Assembly: GCA_018292915.2 (NCBI GenBank)
Contig: JACVVK020000060.1
Location: 1,956,501 to 2,020,500, forward strand
Source: Batillaria attramentaria
Lineage: Eukaryota > Mollusca > Gastropoda > Batillariidae
Length of the DNA: 64,000 nucleotides
Reading direction: 5' to 3'
Below are positions 24,590-36,393 of this stretch, one piece after another. The translations under genes and the position numbers were made by a program. Within the stretch, counting starts at the first letter, position 1; the number at the start of each line of letters is the position of its first letter. Below the pieces are notes generated by a model. That model searched no databases and had not been told where the DNA came from. It saw only the letters and a list, made by a program, of their open reading frames with translations.

Positions 24590-27500
24590 CGGTGGTCTGT
24601 TGGTGCTGCTCGTGTGCTGTCCATTGTGCTTGTCATCTGTATGCTGACAATGTTCTTTCTGGTCTAGGAACTGAAACATTAGCCATACCTCCTGCTGGAA
24701 ATCCAGCGAGTGCATTTATTTGGGGGCTGTTGAAACTTTTGCCAGAAATGTGTGTTCAGTTTGTGGAACACGATAAATGGTGAAAGCTGTGGCCTAACTC
24801 TTATTCTTAAGTCCGACTCCGTGTGCGTTTTGAACAACTAATGGCTGACGGACAAGTTTTTGTGTCAGTCCAAGTTCGGCAGTTTCATCAACAATGTTTC
24901 AGTTTTCTGGAACTTGTACTCACGACATCTTGCAGCCGTCATTGAACTGAAGGGGAGGACGACTTACCCCCTAATGTGGACTTGTAATAAAAGCCAATGT
25001 GTGAGGAACTGGGGTTTGCTGGTTTTTACTCTGCCACAGTCCAGCACTGTTAAAAACAGTATGTAACTGATGTGAAAGAAGTTACAAGTGAGACTGGTTA
25101 GGTAGAAACTTGTGGCAGAAATGATCCATCTCCTTCAGGTCACGAGAGTGGTTGTGAGACACCTTTACTGCTACCGTTCTCAGTACATTGATCAAGTGTC
25201 GGGCAATACGCTGTACGAATTGTGTGTGAGTATTTAATCGGTTGCAACTGATCACACTGTGCATCAGGCATTGGATGTCTTTCAAAGCAAAGCTTTTATG
25301 TGCCCTAAACCATTTCAAGAATTTTTTTTTTTTTTGGGTGATGGTGATGGTGATGCACTGAAATGATTCATGGAGGTCCCTTCTTTCTGAAAGACATACT
25401 GTGAAAGACTGAACGGTACAATTTCAGGTGACTATGAATGACGAAGGGTTGAAATATTGGACGTTGCTCAACTTGCTGGGGGTGACTGGATGTCAAAGAA
25501 AGCAGTGTGTGGGAGAGAGGAAGAAAGAAAAACAGCACGGTTCTTGTGTATACATGTTTATGTCGAATGTGCGTGAACGTTGTACAGGCCTGATTCACAG
25601 TTTCCACACACCTAATTTGTTTAATGTTTATGAAAGATTGGCATTGCAGACTGGGCTGGCTCCTTCTGCACACGGTGTAAACATGAAAGAAAACAAAAAT
25701 CACAAAAGATGACTGTAGGAGATTTACTTGACATGCTTATAGTGTGCATGTCTCTGTCACTGGTGTGTGGACGATGGGCAACCTTTTTCTTTCTTTTTTT
25801 TGTTTTGTTCAATGAAGCACAGATTTAGAAAATATGTGTGGATGGTAACTGACTTGAAAGGAAACGTGTGTATGAATGAGGTCGTATGAATTCTTCAATT
25901 GATGTTAACCCTTACTCTAGTGATAATCCACAGTGCTGTTCGTATCAATCGTGCTCTGCTGATACTGTGTAAGGGAAATAGCCCCATCCAACAAATTCTA
26001 AAGTCGAACTGACTACTCTCCCTATGTCCAAGTAATTGACCCAACCTGTCTGCCGCAAGCTAGCAGGCAACAGTCAGCCCTCTATGTAATGTGTACAAAT
26101 GCCATGACTGCCAGAGGTAGGGTTAAGTTTGAATACTTGGGTTAATGTTTCTTGGGCTCTCTCTTTCACATGACTTTGGCAAGTTTCCTGCAACACATGA
26201 AAGCTTTTGTTAGCGTCACTGTGTCTTTTACTGTGACAGCTGTCAAGAGTTGTCAGTGACATGTTGCTGTAGAGTTGAGTCGCAAGTTTGGGGCATACAG
26301 CATCTAGGTAAAAACACATTCTGCCCAGCCTCTAAACTTGTCACTTGTCCCTTGGGCCATATTGGCCTCAGATGTACTTGTGCACTTTGAAAAAAAACAA
26401 CAACACTAAACCCAATTTTGAGTTGAAATCTTCATTTTTTTTTTATGTCAGAGTACATGAATGTTCTGTTTAATTTTGTTTTATTATGAATTAAATAGGC
26501 TTCTCTTTAAGGACTTTCACACTGTACAGAACGTATGTCATTAATTTTAACGTAAATAATTGTGAAATGATGTTAACACAGAACAGTGCGGAACCATCAC
26601 TTGGGTGTTAGACAACAGCCAAAGGTGTCCATGTGTACTGTATTATAAGTTCCTGGTATTACTCGCTGGCAGTGTTTGGAAGATGGAATTAGAGAAGTAT
26701 TGCCTGAATGTAACTTTGGCGTGTGTGTCGAGTGAATGGTAAGTCAAGCGCTCCACGCTGGGCCTGTTTCCATTGATGGATTTGACTAAGGACTAATAAA
26801 GTTATATTTATGTTGCAATATGAAGGCATCGTTTGTGATGTGTGAACAGGGTTCTGAATGAAAACCAGGCAGCCTCAGTCAGCTATGCTTCTACATTTTG
26901 TTTGGCATTTTGAGTACGCTGGTGTATGCAGAGACGTGTTTATGTCTCTTGTGTATGATGCAGTGTGTTTAATACAAATAGCTATACAACTTGCTGATCT
27001 GTACAAGGATATTCTAGGTGCAGCTCTAGGGTACACAGGCCTATCCTAAATTGGACAGGGAAAATTATGCACATTTATGTGCAGTACATGTAAACAAAGG
27101 ATGAAAACGCAGATGAGGCAGCAAAAGGTGTGCCTCAGCATTGTCTACTTTCTGTTCATAACTGGACTTAAAGTGATGGTCAGCACTGTGTCAGACTATC
27201 ATGAACCAGAAGTGACATATATATATATATATCCAAACTGCCTTTTCTTCTTCAAGGGCTGGCATGCATAACTACATGTTATGCAGATTCCATGAGAATT
27301 CCAAGGTGTAAAGAGTACTTGAGATGTGGCACCTGGTTAGATGTTCATGAGAGAGAGAGAGAGAGAGCACATACAGTTTGCACTTAACACACCAAAGGAC
27401 CCATGAGTGCGAGGAAAGTTATTTGGGCAAGTACGTGCACAGAGTAAAAGTCAGATAGTTACAATTTGTACTTTTGAAAGTTTGCTATATCTTGCGTTGG

Positions 27501-27780
27501 CAAGTTTGCATCTCCACACCCAGTTTTCATTGTTCAGCATACTGTCAAGTACAGTGCTAATGAGTTTACACACGCCATCCACATTTCCAGCTGTTCGTTC
27601 CCCCCTCCCCCCATCTCCCGAAGGGAAGTAACTCCCAGGAAACGAAGAAACAGTATTGTCACCGACGCCAGCGTTTTAGAAACATGATTCACATTTCGTC
27701 CACGATGATTCGGTTTCTTGACTGAAATCCACTTAGATGTGTCGCCCACCGGCAATTGAAAATCAATGTGAAACGTGAAC
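24590..27780 (+). other. SENP6-like 3' untranslated region and intergenic
   Basis: AATAAA at 24986-24991 could end a short 3' untranslated region, and AATAAA at 26795-26800 a long one. No coding exon was recognised. Short (TA)n near 27219 and (GA)n near 27351 are the only repeats noted. Confidence 0.5.
24986..24991 (+). terminator. Candidate poly(A) signal, SENP6-like gene
   Basis: AATAAA about 400 nt after the SENP6-like stop codon. A second candidate lies at 26795-26800. Confidence 0.45.
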
Positions 27781-28039
27781 ATGCCACATCAGCCGGCGGA
27801 ATGGCTCCTACAGCGAGCCAGCGGCGGCCGCCTACTACCATCTAGCGAAATGCGCGACAAGAGGTCGGCTCATGCATCATGTATGAGCTGGGGCTTGCTG
27901 CGTTATGCACTGATTATAGATGCAAATGGAATTCATTTCTCCAAATATTCATGACGCCGTCTCCGACATATTGGCATACTTGTGCCTGGGTCGTATTTTG
28001 ATGGCAGTTTGGTGGTACGGCAACGAAGGCTGAGAGAAG
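27781..28039 (+). promoter_or_regulatory. CpG-rich promoter and non-coding exon 1
   Basis: A locally GC- and CpG-rich stretch (GCCGGCGGAATGG, GCGGCGGCCGCC) is followed by a consensus splice donor GAGAAG/GTAGGT with its exon ending at 28039. The next matching acceptor, CCCATTTTATAG, is at 29139, six bases before the ATG of the downstream open frame. This supports a 5' untranslated first exon and an intron of about 1.1 kb. The start site is inferred. Confidence 0.5.
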
Positions 28040-29144
28040 GTAGGTGTAAATAAACGCTTCAGCAACTGAACACTGTTGTTGGTCGTGCGATGAATTAGCG
28101 ACTTACTCTGTTTTGGGTACTGATTCAGTTATTGATCGCTCATCAGGTGGGTATTCCTACGTTCGTTTGTTTGATATCCCAAAGAGCGTTGTTGATGCTT
28201 TTTAGAATGTTCAGAGGTGAGAGAGCAGATTTACGCGAACTGAACGGAATGCCGTTTTGCGCAAACCGCTCCAGCACACGGTACACGTGCTACCGTGTGT
28301 AAAATGAACTGACAGTACGTAACGCCAGTACTGACACTGCATTCTAGTGCTGCCACGATCACCTTTAGGCTTTTGCAGAGTGCACCATTCATATAGACTA
28401 TATGTGCTAGCTGTTGGAAAGGAAATACGATCAGCTTCATGTTAATACAGCTCAGGGTAGGCCAGAGGTGTGGAAAACATCAGTAGTGGTAAGATGTCAG
28501 AATGTGAATGTGTTTTGGAAAGGTTTAGGGCTAAATTCAGCATGCATTAACATAATGAACTTGACAAGTTTTTAATGCCTCTGTTTAACAGTTCTCACTG
28601 ATACTCTGGCAGAGGCGGTTTGACAAAAAGCCAGAGGGTTTTGGGTTTTTTGTTTTTTATTTGGCAACAGTCTACATGATGAGCTGTCACAGTTATGCAG
28701 TGTTCATCCGCAGGAATCCCAGTGTAAACCAGAGCTTGAGTTTGCATTTATTTCATTATTCCTTTAGACACTCATGAAGTGCATGATTAACTAGCTTTGT
28801 CAGTTTGTAGTACACACACATATATATATATATATACATAATACTTCAAATAGATGAAAATATTGAATCTGTTTATATTACTTATGCAAATTAATATAAA
28901 GATAATTCTGTTATCCCATTGCTGGGAAATTTCTTTGATTCACATTCCTGAGATAGGTGAGCGTTATTTAGTCATGTTTTGGGGGTTGTCCTTTTCTATT
29001 TTGTCAGTGCTGAATCGCATAGTTCTGTGAGAAGATATCTGATAGGAAGTGTTTGTTGAGGGTTGTCGGTTGACTGATGGGTTTGCCACACGGTTCAAGA
29101 GAAGAAGACTGTCATTTTCCTGTCATTCCCATTTTATAGGCACA

Positions 29145-31022
29145 ATGCTTCAGCCAGCTCTTGCATCCTTCCCAGCGGCTATGACCTTGGCCACAGCCAC
29201 ACTGTCCTCTGGCCAGTCAGGACTTTACCAGTCCCTGGTTCTGCCACAGATCTCCATGGAAAGCCCCATCACTGTGTCCTCATCTGCTGGTGTGTGCACA
29301 CTGTCGACATCAGCTTTGCAGTCATGCACAGTAGGCTCCACTCCAGGAGGCATTCCGTCATCCCTTTTTTCTGTGCTGGTACCTGAGGTGAGCAGACTTT
29401 CCACAGCTCCAGGGTTTGGGGAATGCTCCCGCCGAATTCCATCCTGTAATGTCACAGCTTCCCAGTGGACAGCGCCAGGGGCAGTGATGCACAACAATAC
29501 CACAAGGCAGAATCCATCTGCAGCTTCTGAGGTTCAGACAGGCCTGGACCTTGGCAATGGCTGGAAAGTTGTGGGCTTGACCCCACTGATTGAAACATTG
29601 CCACAGCAGCCGGAGTCTCTTCCTACCCCATCCCCTGGGTTTGTGTCACCATCAAACCCAGTGTCTAGCGTGAACCAGTCTAATAGCAGTACTCCATCTT
29701 CCACGGACAGTGAGCAGTGGAAGATTGTGGGTTTGACTTCCCTGAATCCTGGTGTTGGCATTGGGGCCGCAGACACCCCTTCAGCAGTACGCCCAGTATG
29801 TCTCTTTGGGCCTCAAGACATAGCCACATCAACAGTGGGAACTCGCTTGATGGAAGCTCCTGCAAGGGCACCACTGTGTGGTTTACAAAACCTTCATCCA
29901 AAGCCTACTAGTGAAAGTACATTGAAAACCTGTGACTGGAAGATAGCCGGTATCACAACGTTGCCCATACCACCCATACCTGCTGTCAGCTTGCAATCGG
30001 CAAAGCCCCCAGAGACTGCAGAATCCAGTACATCTGGCCAAAAATGCAGCGAATCTTCATCAGCCTCATCGGAGGAGCCAAAGTGGCGGGTTGTTGGTGT
30101 GACAGCACTCCCTCCTCCGCTACCTGATAAACCGACTTCACTAGCAGCGCCAGTGTCGGTGGCAGCTATGGCAACGCCTGTAAGTACCAGTACAGAGGGA
30201 CTGACGCCTCTGGTTGGTGATGGCGGATGGAAGGTGGTGGGCGTTGTCCCTTTGCCTCAGGGTGGAGATGTTTCTGTTTGTAAAAACACTCCATGCCAAG
30301 AAGAGTGCCATGTGGCAAGTGTCAAAATGTCTTACGGTAATTCACCCTCACCACAGCCAAAGGTGTCTCAAAATTTAGCGGAGCCTAGGGGAACACCAAA
30401 GAAGGAGAACAAAAAACATCACCCATTGTCATTCCTCCCAAACTGTAGCAACCAGTTTCGGAATGCCATCCTCAAGAAAAACACGGTTTCTACTATGCTG
30501 GAATTGAAGCGTGCTTATCAGCAGAAACTTAGGAGGGAGGGCAAGCTCTTGGTTCCGGCACCAAGTGGTTTGAACATACCTGTGAGCCGTTCAAAACTTG
30601 TGACACACCTCAAAATGCAGGATTCAAAGCACAGCGCGCAGGTGGAAACAGATGACAAAGCAGTGCTGTCAGAACTCTACAATTCGCAGTTAGTGTGTGA
30701 GGTGAAACAGGAACCAAGTGCAAAACCTTGTGACGCATATGATTCTGAAGTGGGCCAAAGAAGAGAACAGACAACTGAAGAGAAAGTGTCGGTGCTTGAA
30801 AGTTGGCACGTGTACAATGCAGAAAGAGGGGAGCTTGTGATGAGTGACTCAGGGAGCTCTAGCGATGGCGTCAACCTGACGGCAGTTGATCCGTGGGGCG
30901 TGTGCACAGATGATGACATGGATGATGTTGCTGACATGATGGCAAGCAAAGGTGAAAAGAAATCGCTTCATTCATCGTCACGGAAACGCAAACTGTCAAC
31001 ACCTCGAAAAATGGTGCAATGA
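29145..31022 (+). CDS. Unrecognised protein with five WKVVG repeats
   Basis: The coding region is one uninterrupted exon of 625 codons. The ATG at 29145 was chosen because a splice acceptor (ATTTTATAG) ends at 29139; the frame stays open upstream but without an ATG. Five copies of W-[KR]-[VI]-[VA]-G-[LIV]-[TV]-x-L occur with W at about residues 140, 192, 265, 314 and 362, spaced 48-73 residues apart by Ser/Pro/Thr-rich linkers. A basic, helix-prone region follows (about 425-490, with LELKRAYQQKLRREGK), then a SUMO-acceptor-like VKQE (about 519), a serine/acidic segment with DDDMDDVADMM and a C-terminal basic SRKRKL that could be a nuclear localisation signal. There is no signal peptide or membrane segment. 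I recognise no family; a nuclear regulatory or scaffold protein is plausible but unproven. Confidence 0.75.
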   Translation: MLQPALASFPAAMTLATATLSSGQSGLYQSLVLPQISMESPITVSSSAGVCTLSTSALQSCTVGSTPGGIPSSLFSVLVPEVSRLSTAPGFGECSRRIPSCNVTASQWTAPGAVMHNNTTRQNPSAASEVQTGLDLGNGWKVVGLTPLIETLPQQPESLPTPSPGFVSPSNPVSSVNQSNSSTPSSTDSEQWKIVGLTSLNPGVGIGAADTPSAVRPVCLFGPQDIATSTVGTRLMEAPARAPLCGLQNLHPKPTSESTLKTCDWKIAGITTLPIPPIPAVSLQSAKPPETAESSTSGQKCSESSSASSEEPKWRVVGVTALPPPLPDKPTSLAAPVSVAAMATPVSTSTEGLTPLVGDGGWKVVGVVPLPQGGDVSVCKNTPCQEECHVASVKMSYGNSPSPQPKVSQNLAEPRGTPKKENKKHHPLSFLPNCSNQFRNAILKKNTVSTMLELKRAYQQKLRREGKLLVPAPSGLNIPVSRSKLVTHLKMQDSKHSAQVETDDKAVLSELYNSQLVCEVKQEPSAKPCDAYDSEVGQRREQTTEEKVSVLESWHVYNAERGELVMSDSGSSSDGVNLTAVDPWGVCTDDDMDDVADMMASKGEKKSLHSSSRKRKLSTPRKMVQ

Positions 31023-32086
31023 AATGATGGCATGGATCTGCAGTTATTTATTTTCAGTGCATAATTTTGAAGTCCAGACATTCAAACTGCCTAAAGAATT
31101 ATTGTGCCATGATTGTATTCTTTTTGGACAAACGGTTGAATCCTGTGTTTTTTGTTATTGTTGTGGTTGTTGGTTTGGGGTTTAAAAAAAAAAAAAAAAA
31201 TCCCCTACATGAGAATGTCGGTTTCAGCTCCATTCCTTATGTGTGTTGTGTGTGTGTCTGCTTATTACGTCATATTCATGTTTTGCTTTAATGGGCCTGT
31301 TTTTACTGCTGCCTGCATGCACACAAAAGTCTATAGTGACTTGCAGCCCAGGACAGACTGTTTTCACACAACAGGGAAATGAAACAATGCAAAAGAAACA
31401 CTTTTAAAGTCAAGCATGTAATTTGGGAAGTAGTGCAATACATCATCCCCCTGTGATACAATATTATCTAATCTAACTTGTATAATTTGCTTGCCACCTA
31501 CACGCAGAATACATCTCTCACCAAAACAGTTACAAAATTTCACGAAAATAAAATGGGACTTATGTAGGAATTGATAGGAAAACATTGAAGAGATTGTCAC
31601 CGATTTGTGGTACAGTGGTACAGTTTGGCCGACTTCTGCATGTGTATGTAAACAACCTTTGACTTCGCTGGAGGGAGTACTTGTATTTTAATTGTAGTGT
31701 GTGTGTCTGAGAATGTGTATGATTCAAACTGATGCGAGATTTCATTTAAAATTATTTGAGTAACTTGAGCATCTTTTCAGTAACGTTTGGGTTGCTTCTC
31801 ATAGGAATGTTCCTCTGTGTAGGACACCAATGCATCGATTGCCATCATCTGCATGTATCAAGATTTTAGAAAAATATGTATTCAGCATAAGTCAGAGTAG
31901 CTGGTTTTTTTTTACAAGCGAACTGCTGTCCCTCCCCTTATTCCCCCAACCAGTAACTGAGTAAAAAGTGCAAATGCCAGGAATAGTGCCAGTATAGTAA
32001 CAGTAGGAAGCACTTTGCACAGCCAACTATCTTCAAACATACAGCACAGTTTTAACTATCTTTAAATGTACAACACAGTTGTAATG
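31023..32086 (+). other. 3' untranslated region of the WKVVG gene
   Basis: AT-rich and without coding signal. AATAAA at 31547-31552 is a likely poly(A) signal, about 530 nt after the stop. A poly-A run sits near 31184-31200. Confidence 0.5.
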
Positions 32087-33417
32087 GGTCCTACTAATTA
32101 CCGGGCTAGATGTCTTTGAGCCCCCGTGTCATTGGGCCCCCGTGACATTGGGCCCCGGTCTCTTTGGCTCCCGTCTCTTTGGGCCCCCATTTTTTAGTTA
32201 CTATGTAGACGTTTCTCAAGCTAAGAAACTTTTGTGACCCTGGCAGGTATGAAATGTGCAAGCTCCAGAAAAAAGTATTTCTGCAAAAAAGGTTTTTCCG
32301 CGAAAAAAGTAAAAGCAGTTTTTTCGCGAAAAAGCACCCGTCAGTTTTTTCGCGAAAAAACAGGGCGGTGTTTTTATCACACAAAATATGACGGCGTTTT
32401 TTCGTGAAAACCTAACGGAGTTGGGTAGTTTTGGGTTTTGTTTTTTGCAGAAAAAGTGCGACAGGTTTTTTTTTTGTGTTTTGTTTTGTTTTTGTTTTTT
32501 TCGCGGAAAGATTGAAGCGGTTTTGTCGCGGCGAAAAAAACGTTTTTTTCGCGAAAATATTTGTCTGTTGCGACTGAATTTTGTCTGCTTTCGCCAATCA
32601 TAGAACTGACCCGCGTTTGAACTTCAGGCACGATCACGTGCAAAAGTCCGAATAAGTCAGTAAATCTATTCTTAGAGCGGCATAGGCTAGATCCCCGATT
32701 GCGCACGAGTACCGGCGCCCAGACTGCCTTCTTGATCGTGCCTGAAGTTCAAACGCGGGTCAGTTCGACTCCTGCTATTTTCTTCCTGTTTTGCATTAAT
32801 AATGGACCATGCACTCAAAATTCATCCTTCTGGAGCTTGCACATTTCATACCTGCCAGGTTCACAAAAGTTTCTTAGCTTGAAAAATGTCTACATGGTAA
32901 CTGAAAATGGGGGCCCAAAGAGACGGGGGCCCAGTGACACGGGGGCCCAATGACACGGGGGCCCAATGACATGGGGGCTCAAAGACATCATCCCGTTTTC
33001 TTACTAGTGTGGGGGCCCAATGACACGGGGGCCCAATGACACGGGGGCTCAAAGACAAAACCCCAATTACCGAAAACAACTCTTAATACGCGTACAACGC
33101 AGTTAAAACTTAGAAATAACAACACACAAACATGATTAAAGGTGAAAAAAGAGGCATTAAACTAGTTTAAAGGGAAAAAAGTACTTATTCACTCCAAGAG
33201 AACAGGACGAAATGAACGTGTCTCCCAAGGGAAGCGACTCTGGTCTGGTCTGGTTATTTTCTGCAATATCACCTTTTTTTCCTTTTAGCCTTTTTTAAGG
33301 CCACTTTTTTCACCTTTAATCATGTTTGTGTGTTGTTATTGCTATGTTTGAACCGCGTTCTATCCGTATTAAGAGTTGTTTTCGGTCGTTTCGTTGTTTT
33401 CTGTAATTAGTAGGACC
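32087..33417. mobile_element. Composite fold-back element with minisatellites
   Basis: The outer ends GGTCCTACTAATTA (32087-32100) and its complement (33404-33417) face each other. Inside, 32110-32271 is a close inverted copy of about 32842-33055. Both arms carry repeated 16-bp GGGGGCCCAATGACAC-type units and share GCTAAGAAACTTTTGTGA and CTGGCAGGTATGAAATGTGC. A second pair, 32604-32636 versus 32734-32767, is near-perfect (TTCAAACGCGGGTCAGTT and its complement). A third pair is 33070-33178 versus about 33275-33398 (AACTCTTAATACG, CATGATTAAAGGTGAAAAAAG). No transposase frame is present. I see no clear target duplication. Confidence 0.75.
32290..32560. repeat. Array of TTTTTTCGCGAAAA palindromes
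   Basis: Within the fold-back element the palindrome T5-6-CGCG-A4-6 or one-base variants recur near 32294, 32319, 32344, 32394, 32498 and 32541, separated by short non-repetitive spacers. The core TCGCGA is self-complementary, so each unit could form a small stem. Confidence 0.8.
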
Positions 33418-34205
33418 GGTTATATTTTCTTTTATAAGTGGGTTTCTGAAGACAAGTTCCTTTAATAGCATTTATTGTGTTGGTTTTGAGTGAGTTTATG
33501 AATGTTCTGTGCAATTTTGAAGGAATAAACATTTTGCAAGTGTAGCCGTTCAGTACAGAGAGAGGGAGAGAGAGTGTATAATTACCGGTATATAAAACCT
33601 TTTTTTATGGAATGATGGAGTTTTTATAAGGGAAGCAGTTAAATTAAAATGGTACACCCACCTACAGAGAGAATCGGACATCTCTTCTTTCTTGGTGCTG
33701 GCATTAAACCAACCAACCATGCAGACGTGAACAGTCACAGCATTTTAAACTTGTTTTATTTGCAGCACATAAATACAGGATCAGCATATTCACCACGAGA
33801 CAGAAATGCAGCTCAGAAGATCTTACAATTTAGCATATACCGTCAAGAGTTCTTGCCCAACCCCAAATATGCTATAAGATCATCATTGCACTTAGCACCG
33901 ATCAGCATGCACACACACGTGGTAAGCGTGATGAAACATGCAATTTTCATACTCGGTGCACAAGTTCGCTCTCAATACAAAAATAAAAAGAGCTGACCTA
34001 ACCTGAACTCTGCATCAATGAATTCTATATATGGAATTGATTTCAGGTGCCCTGTATGGACAGTTTGTGAAAAACAAACCATGAACAGAGGAAAGTTTGT
34101 TTCATTTCAGCCCTGTGCCCTGCACTTAACGTCTTGTTTTAGCTGCAGCATACACTTCTTCAAGTTCTATATCTGTCTGCACTGAAGCTGCTTTAAGATG
34201 CAGAC

Positions 34206-34450
34206 ACTCGCAGACTGGGGAATTTTCAACCATTTGGCAATTTTCAGCCAAAGGAAAGGTAGGAGGAAAAAGAGGTGCACACACTACCGTGATACAGTAA
34301 TGTCATATGAGAGTCGAACTTCATTTTTGAAGACTTGCGTGTCAGTCAGTATCAAGGCAGTATTTTATGGGTGCCAGGAGAGGCTACGAAATGCCTTTAG
34401 AAATGCTCAAATTGGGTCTCTTAAGTGGGGGCATTGCTTGTGTGTTCCCC
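34206..34450 (+). repeat. Unclassified interspersed repeat, copy A
   Basis: This copy shares, in order, GGGGAATTTTCA, TTTGGCAATTTT, CAGCCAAAGGAAAG, a TGATACAGTAATG-like block, CTTCATTTTTGAAGA, CAGTATTTTATGGGTG and CAGGAGAGGCTACGAAATGC with minus-strand copies at 47085-47325 and 52680-52925. All three translate to a similar fragment with FLKTCVSVSI, a G-C-Q-E-R-L and N-A motif, but frames are broken. Element type unknown. Confidence 0.65.
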
Positions 34451-35384
34451 AGGCACCCTCTGCACACCAGCCTAGGTTTGTCTTTTTTCCCCCTCAGCAA
34501 TACCCCAGCATACACTCGATTGCACTTGTATTTGCTGGGTCTTACTGATGTCAAATGAACTTATCCTGGACCAAATAAAGCTGCAGTGTATCTATGATCT
34601 CAAAAGAATGCAGAACAATCGTGTGAAAACCGAACGTCCCACAGCTCATACAAATAAAGATGTACAGATAACGCTTTTGTGGTCCTGTATTTTAGACAGC
34701 ATAGATCAAGGGCAGAAAAATGTGAATATGCACATCTGTTGGCACACCTGCTTTTCACTAATGGAGACAGGATAGAGCTGTTGTGTGGAATCATGTAGAC
34801 AGCGTGATGTGAATGGTAATAATCTGTCAGCAACAGCACTTGACTTGATGTCACGACCATATGCTGCGCAGTTAAGCCCTAAAAACTCACTCACCCTATA
34901 CAATGCTTCCTTTTGTCAACAATGGAACCTGTCAGAGCTTCCTTTGAAATGCAACACATTTAGGTATTCTGTGTCGCACCTGAAGTGCAGTGTACACCTA
35001 AATAAATAAGTACCTTTTGTTTGAATATTTGAGACCGCAATGACATCAAACAAGTTGCCATAGGCGAGAATGGTAAACGTACACATGCCTACAAAGTACA
35101 GAGGATAATTTTCACTGGTCTAATATGCAATGCTGAATGAAATTAATTTGATTGGGGGGGGGGGGGGGGGGGGGGGTTGGTTGAGGCTCAGGAAGATCTG
35201 ATTTCATAGACATTTGGGAGGAACAACACTGGAGCTGATGAAAAACAAAGAAAGAAAAAAAAAAACCCATATATTTGTAAGGCACATATTGCAGAAGGTG
35301 CTTGGCAAATCTGACATCAGAATGGTTTCAATACAGCAAATTCTCCACATGAATATTTCTTCCACAATGGCCACCTCTTGTTGA

Positions 35385-35475
35385 TGTGTGCTGGCCTTTT
35401 TCTTGTTGCCCCATCTTTGATATCGTATCACCCATATGTGGTGGAAAAGGACACTAAACTCCCAGACACCCACCC
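35385..35475 (+). mobile_element. 5'-truncated SINE, copy 3
   Basis: Matches the body of the SINE at 10145-10309: TGTGCTGGCCTTT, CTTGTTGCCCCATCTTTGATAT, ATATGTGGTGGAAAAGGACA and AAACTCCCAGACACCC. The tRNA-like head is missing. Confidence 0.65.
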
Positions 35476-36393
35476 CACCCTCTGTTGACATAAGTTGTGC
35501 ACTTGCATAAAATGCTGTACATCTGTACTGTGGAGAACAAACTGCCTATGAAGCCCATGAACATACAGGCTCTCCTCAATCAATATGCACTGTATACAAT
35601 TGTAGCTGAACTGCTGCTGGTGACAAGATACTGAAGGCATAAATTAATTTTTGGCCCTGGAGACTCAGACATTGGTGTGCTTTTTTTGGGGAAAGTCATG
35701 GTGAGCTTTGCAAGATTTTTATAATTATGATACACCACTTTAGAACAGCGTTCACATCAACAAGTTTTGGGGCATGAGCCCTGCAAACAACTGGAACGGC
35801 AATGCCTTTAGGACTCATTTGTGACCTTGACCTTTAAGAGGTAACCCCAAAAGCCCTTGTCGCTACCACTGTGGAAAGTTTGGTGTTTCTACCATTTATA
35901 GATGCTGACAGAAAGCCAATGTTAAAGTTTTGTCACTCACAAATGACAGAGGGTTATTACATGAACTCACTTTGACACGTGTGTCAAAACCACCACCAGC
36001 CTCTCCTTTCTCTCTGTCTCACACATGCACACACACACACACACACTGAGGCAAAACACGTCCCCATCAAACATCAATCATGATCACAGCAAGGATCCAA
36101 CCGTCCATTCACTTCAGATAATCCCATGTCGAGAACAGCCTGAAGAAGTCTGGACTTAGAGATTCATAAAGTGTTTCCATCCACATCTCTAACACCTCTC
36201 TTCCAGCACTCACTTCTTACCAATACCATCTAGGGCTGCCAGGTACAGAGAGTAAATACCAGTCAGGAGACATTTAAATAGCTGAAATGCAAACACTTAA
36301 GTTCCATCACGGTCATAAAAGACAGCAAGCGGACATTTTTTGTGTGTCAACTGGTGGCAAGATCCGACAACCCCAGGTGCTGTCCGCCACTGA

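Larger units (their letters stand above)
33418..36393. other. Intergenic and TUBGCP2 3' untranslated region
   Basis: No coding exon recognised. The plus-strand AATAAA at 33524-33529 could end a long transcript from the WKVVG gene. On the minus strand the hexamer's complement TTTATT near 33757 could end a long TUBGCP2 3' untranslated region. Repeats inside are listed separately (34206-34450, 35385-35475). Poly-G of about 23 bases lies at 35154-35176. Confidence 0.4.

Noticed and set aside
32861..33079. Periodic repeats resembling a CRISPR array
   Set aside because: The 16-bp units are adjacent or nearly so without unique spacers, lie in an inverted-repeat element and are in an animal genome; this is a minisatellite.
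34198..34548. 116-residue plus-strand open frame
   Set aside because: It falls on copy A of an interspersed repeat; the other two copies break the frame.
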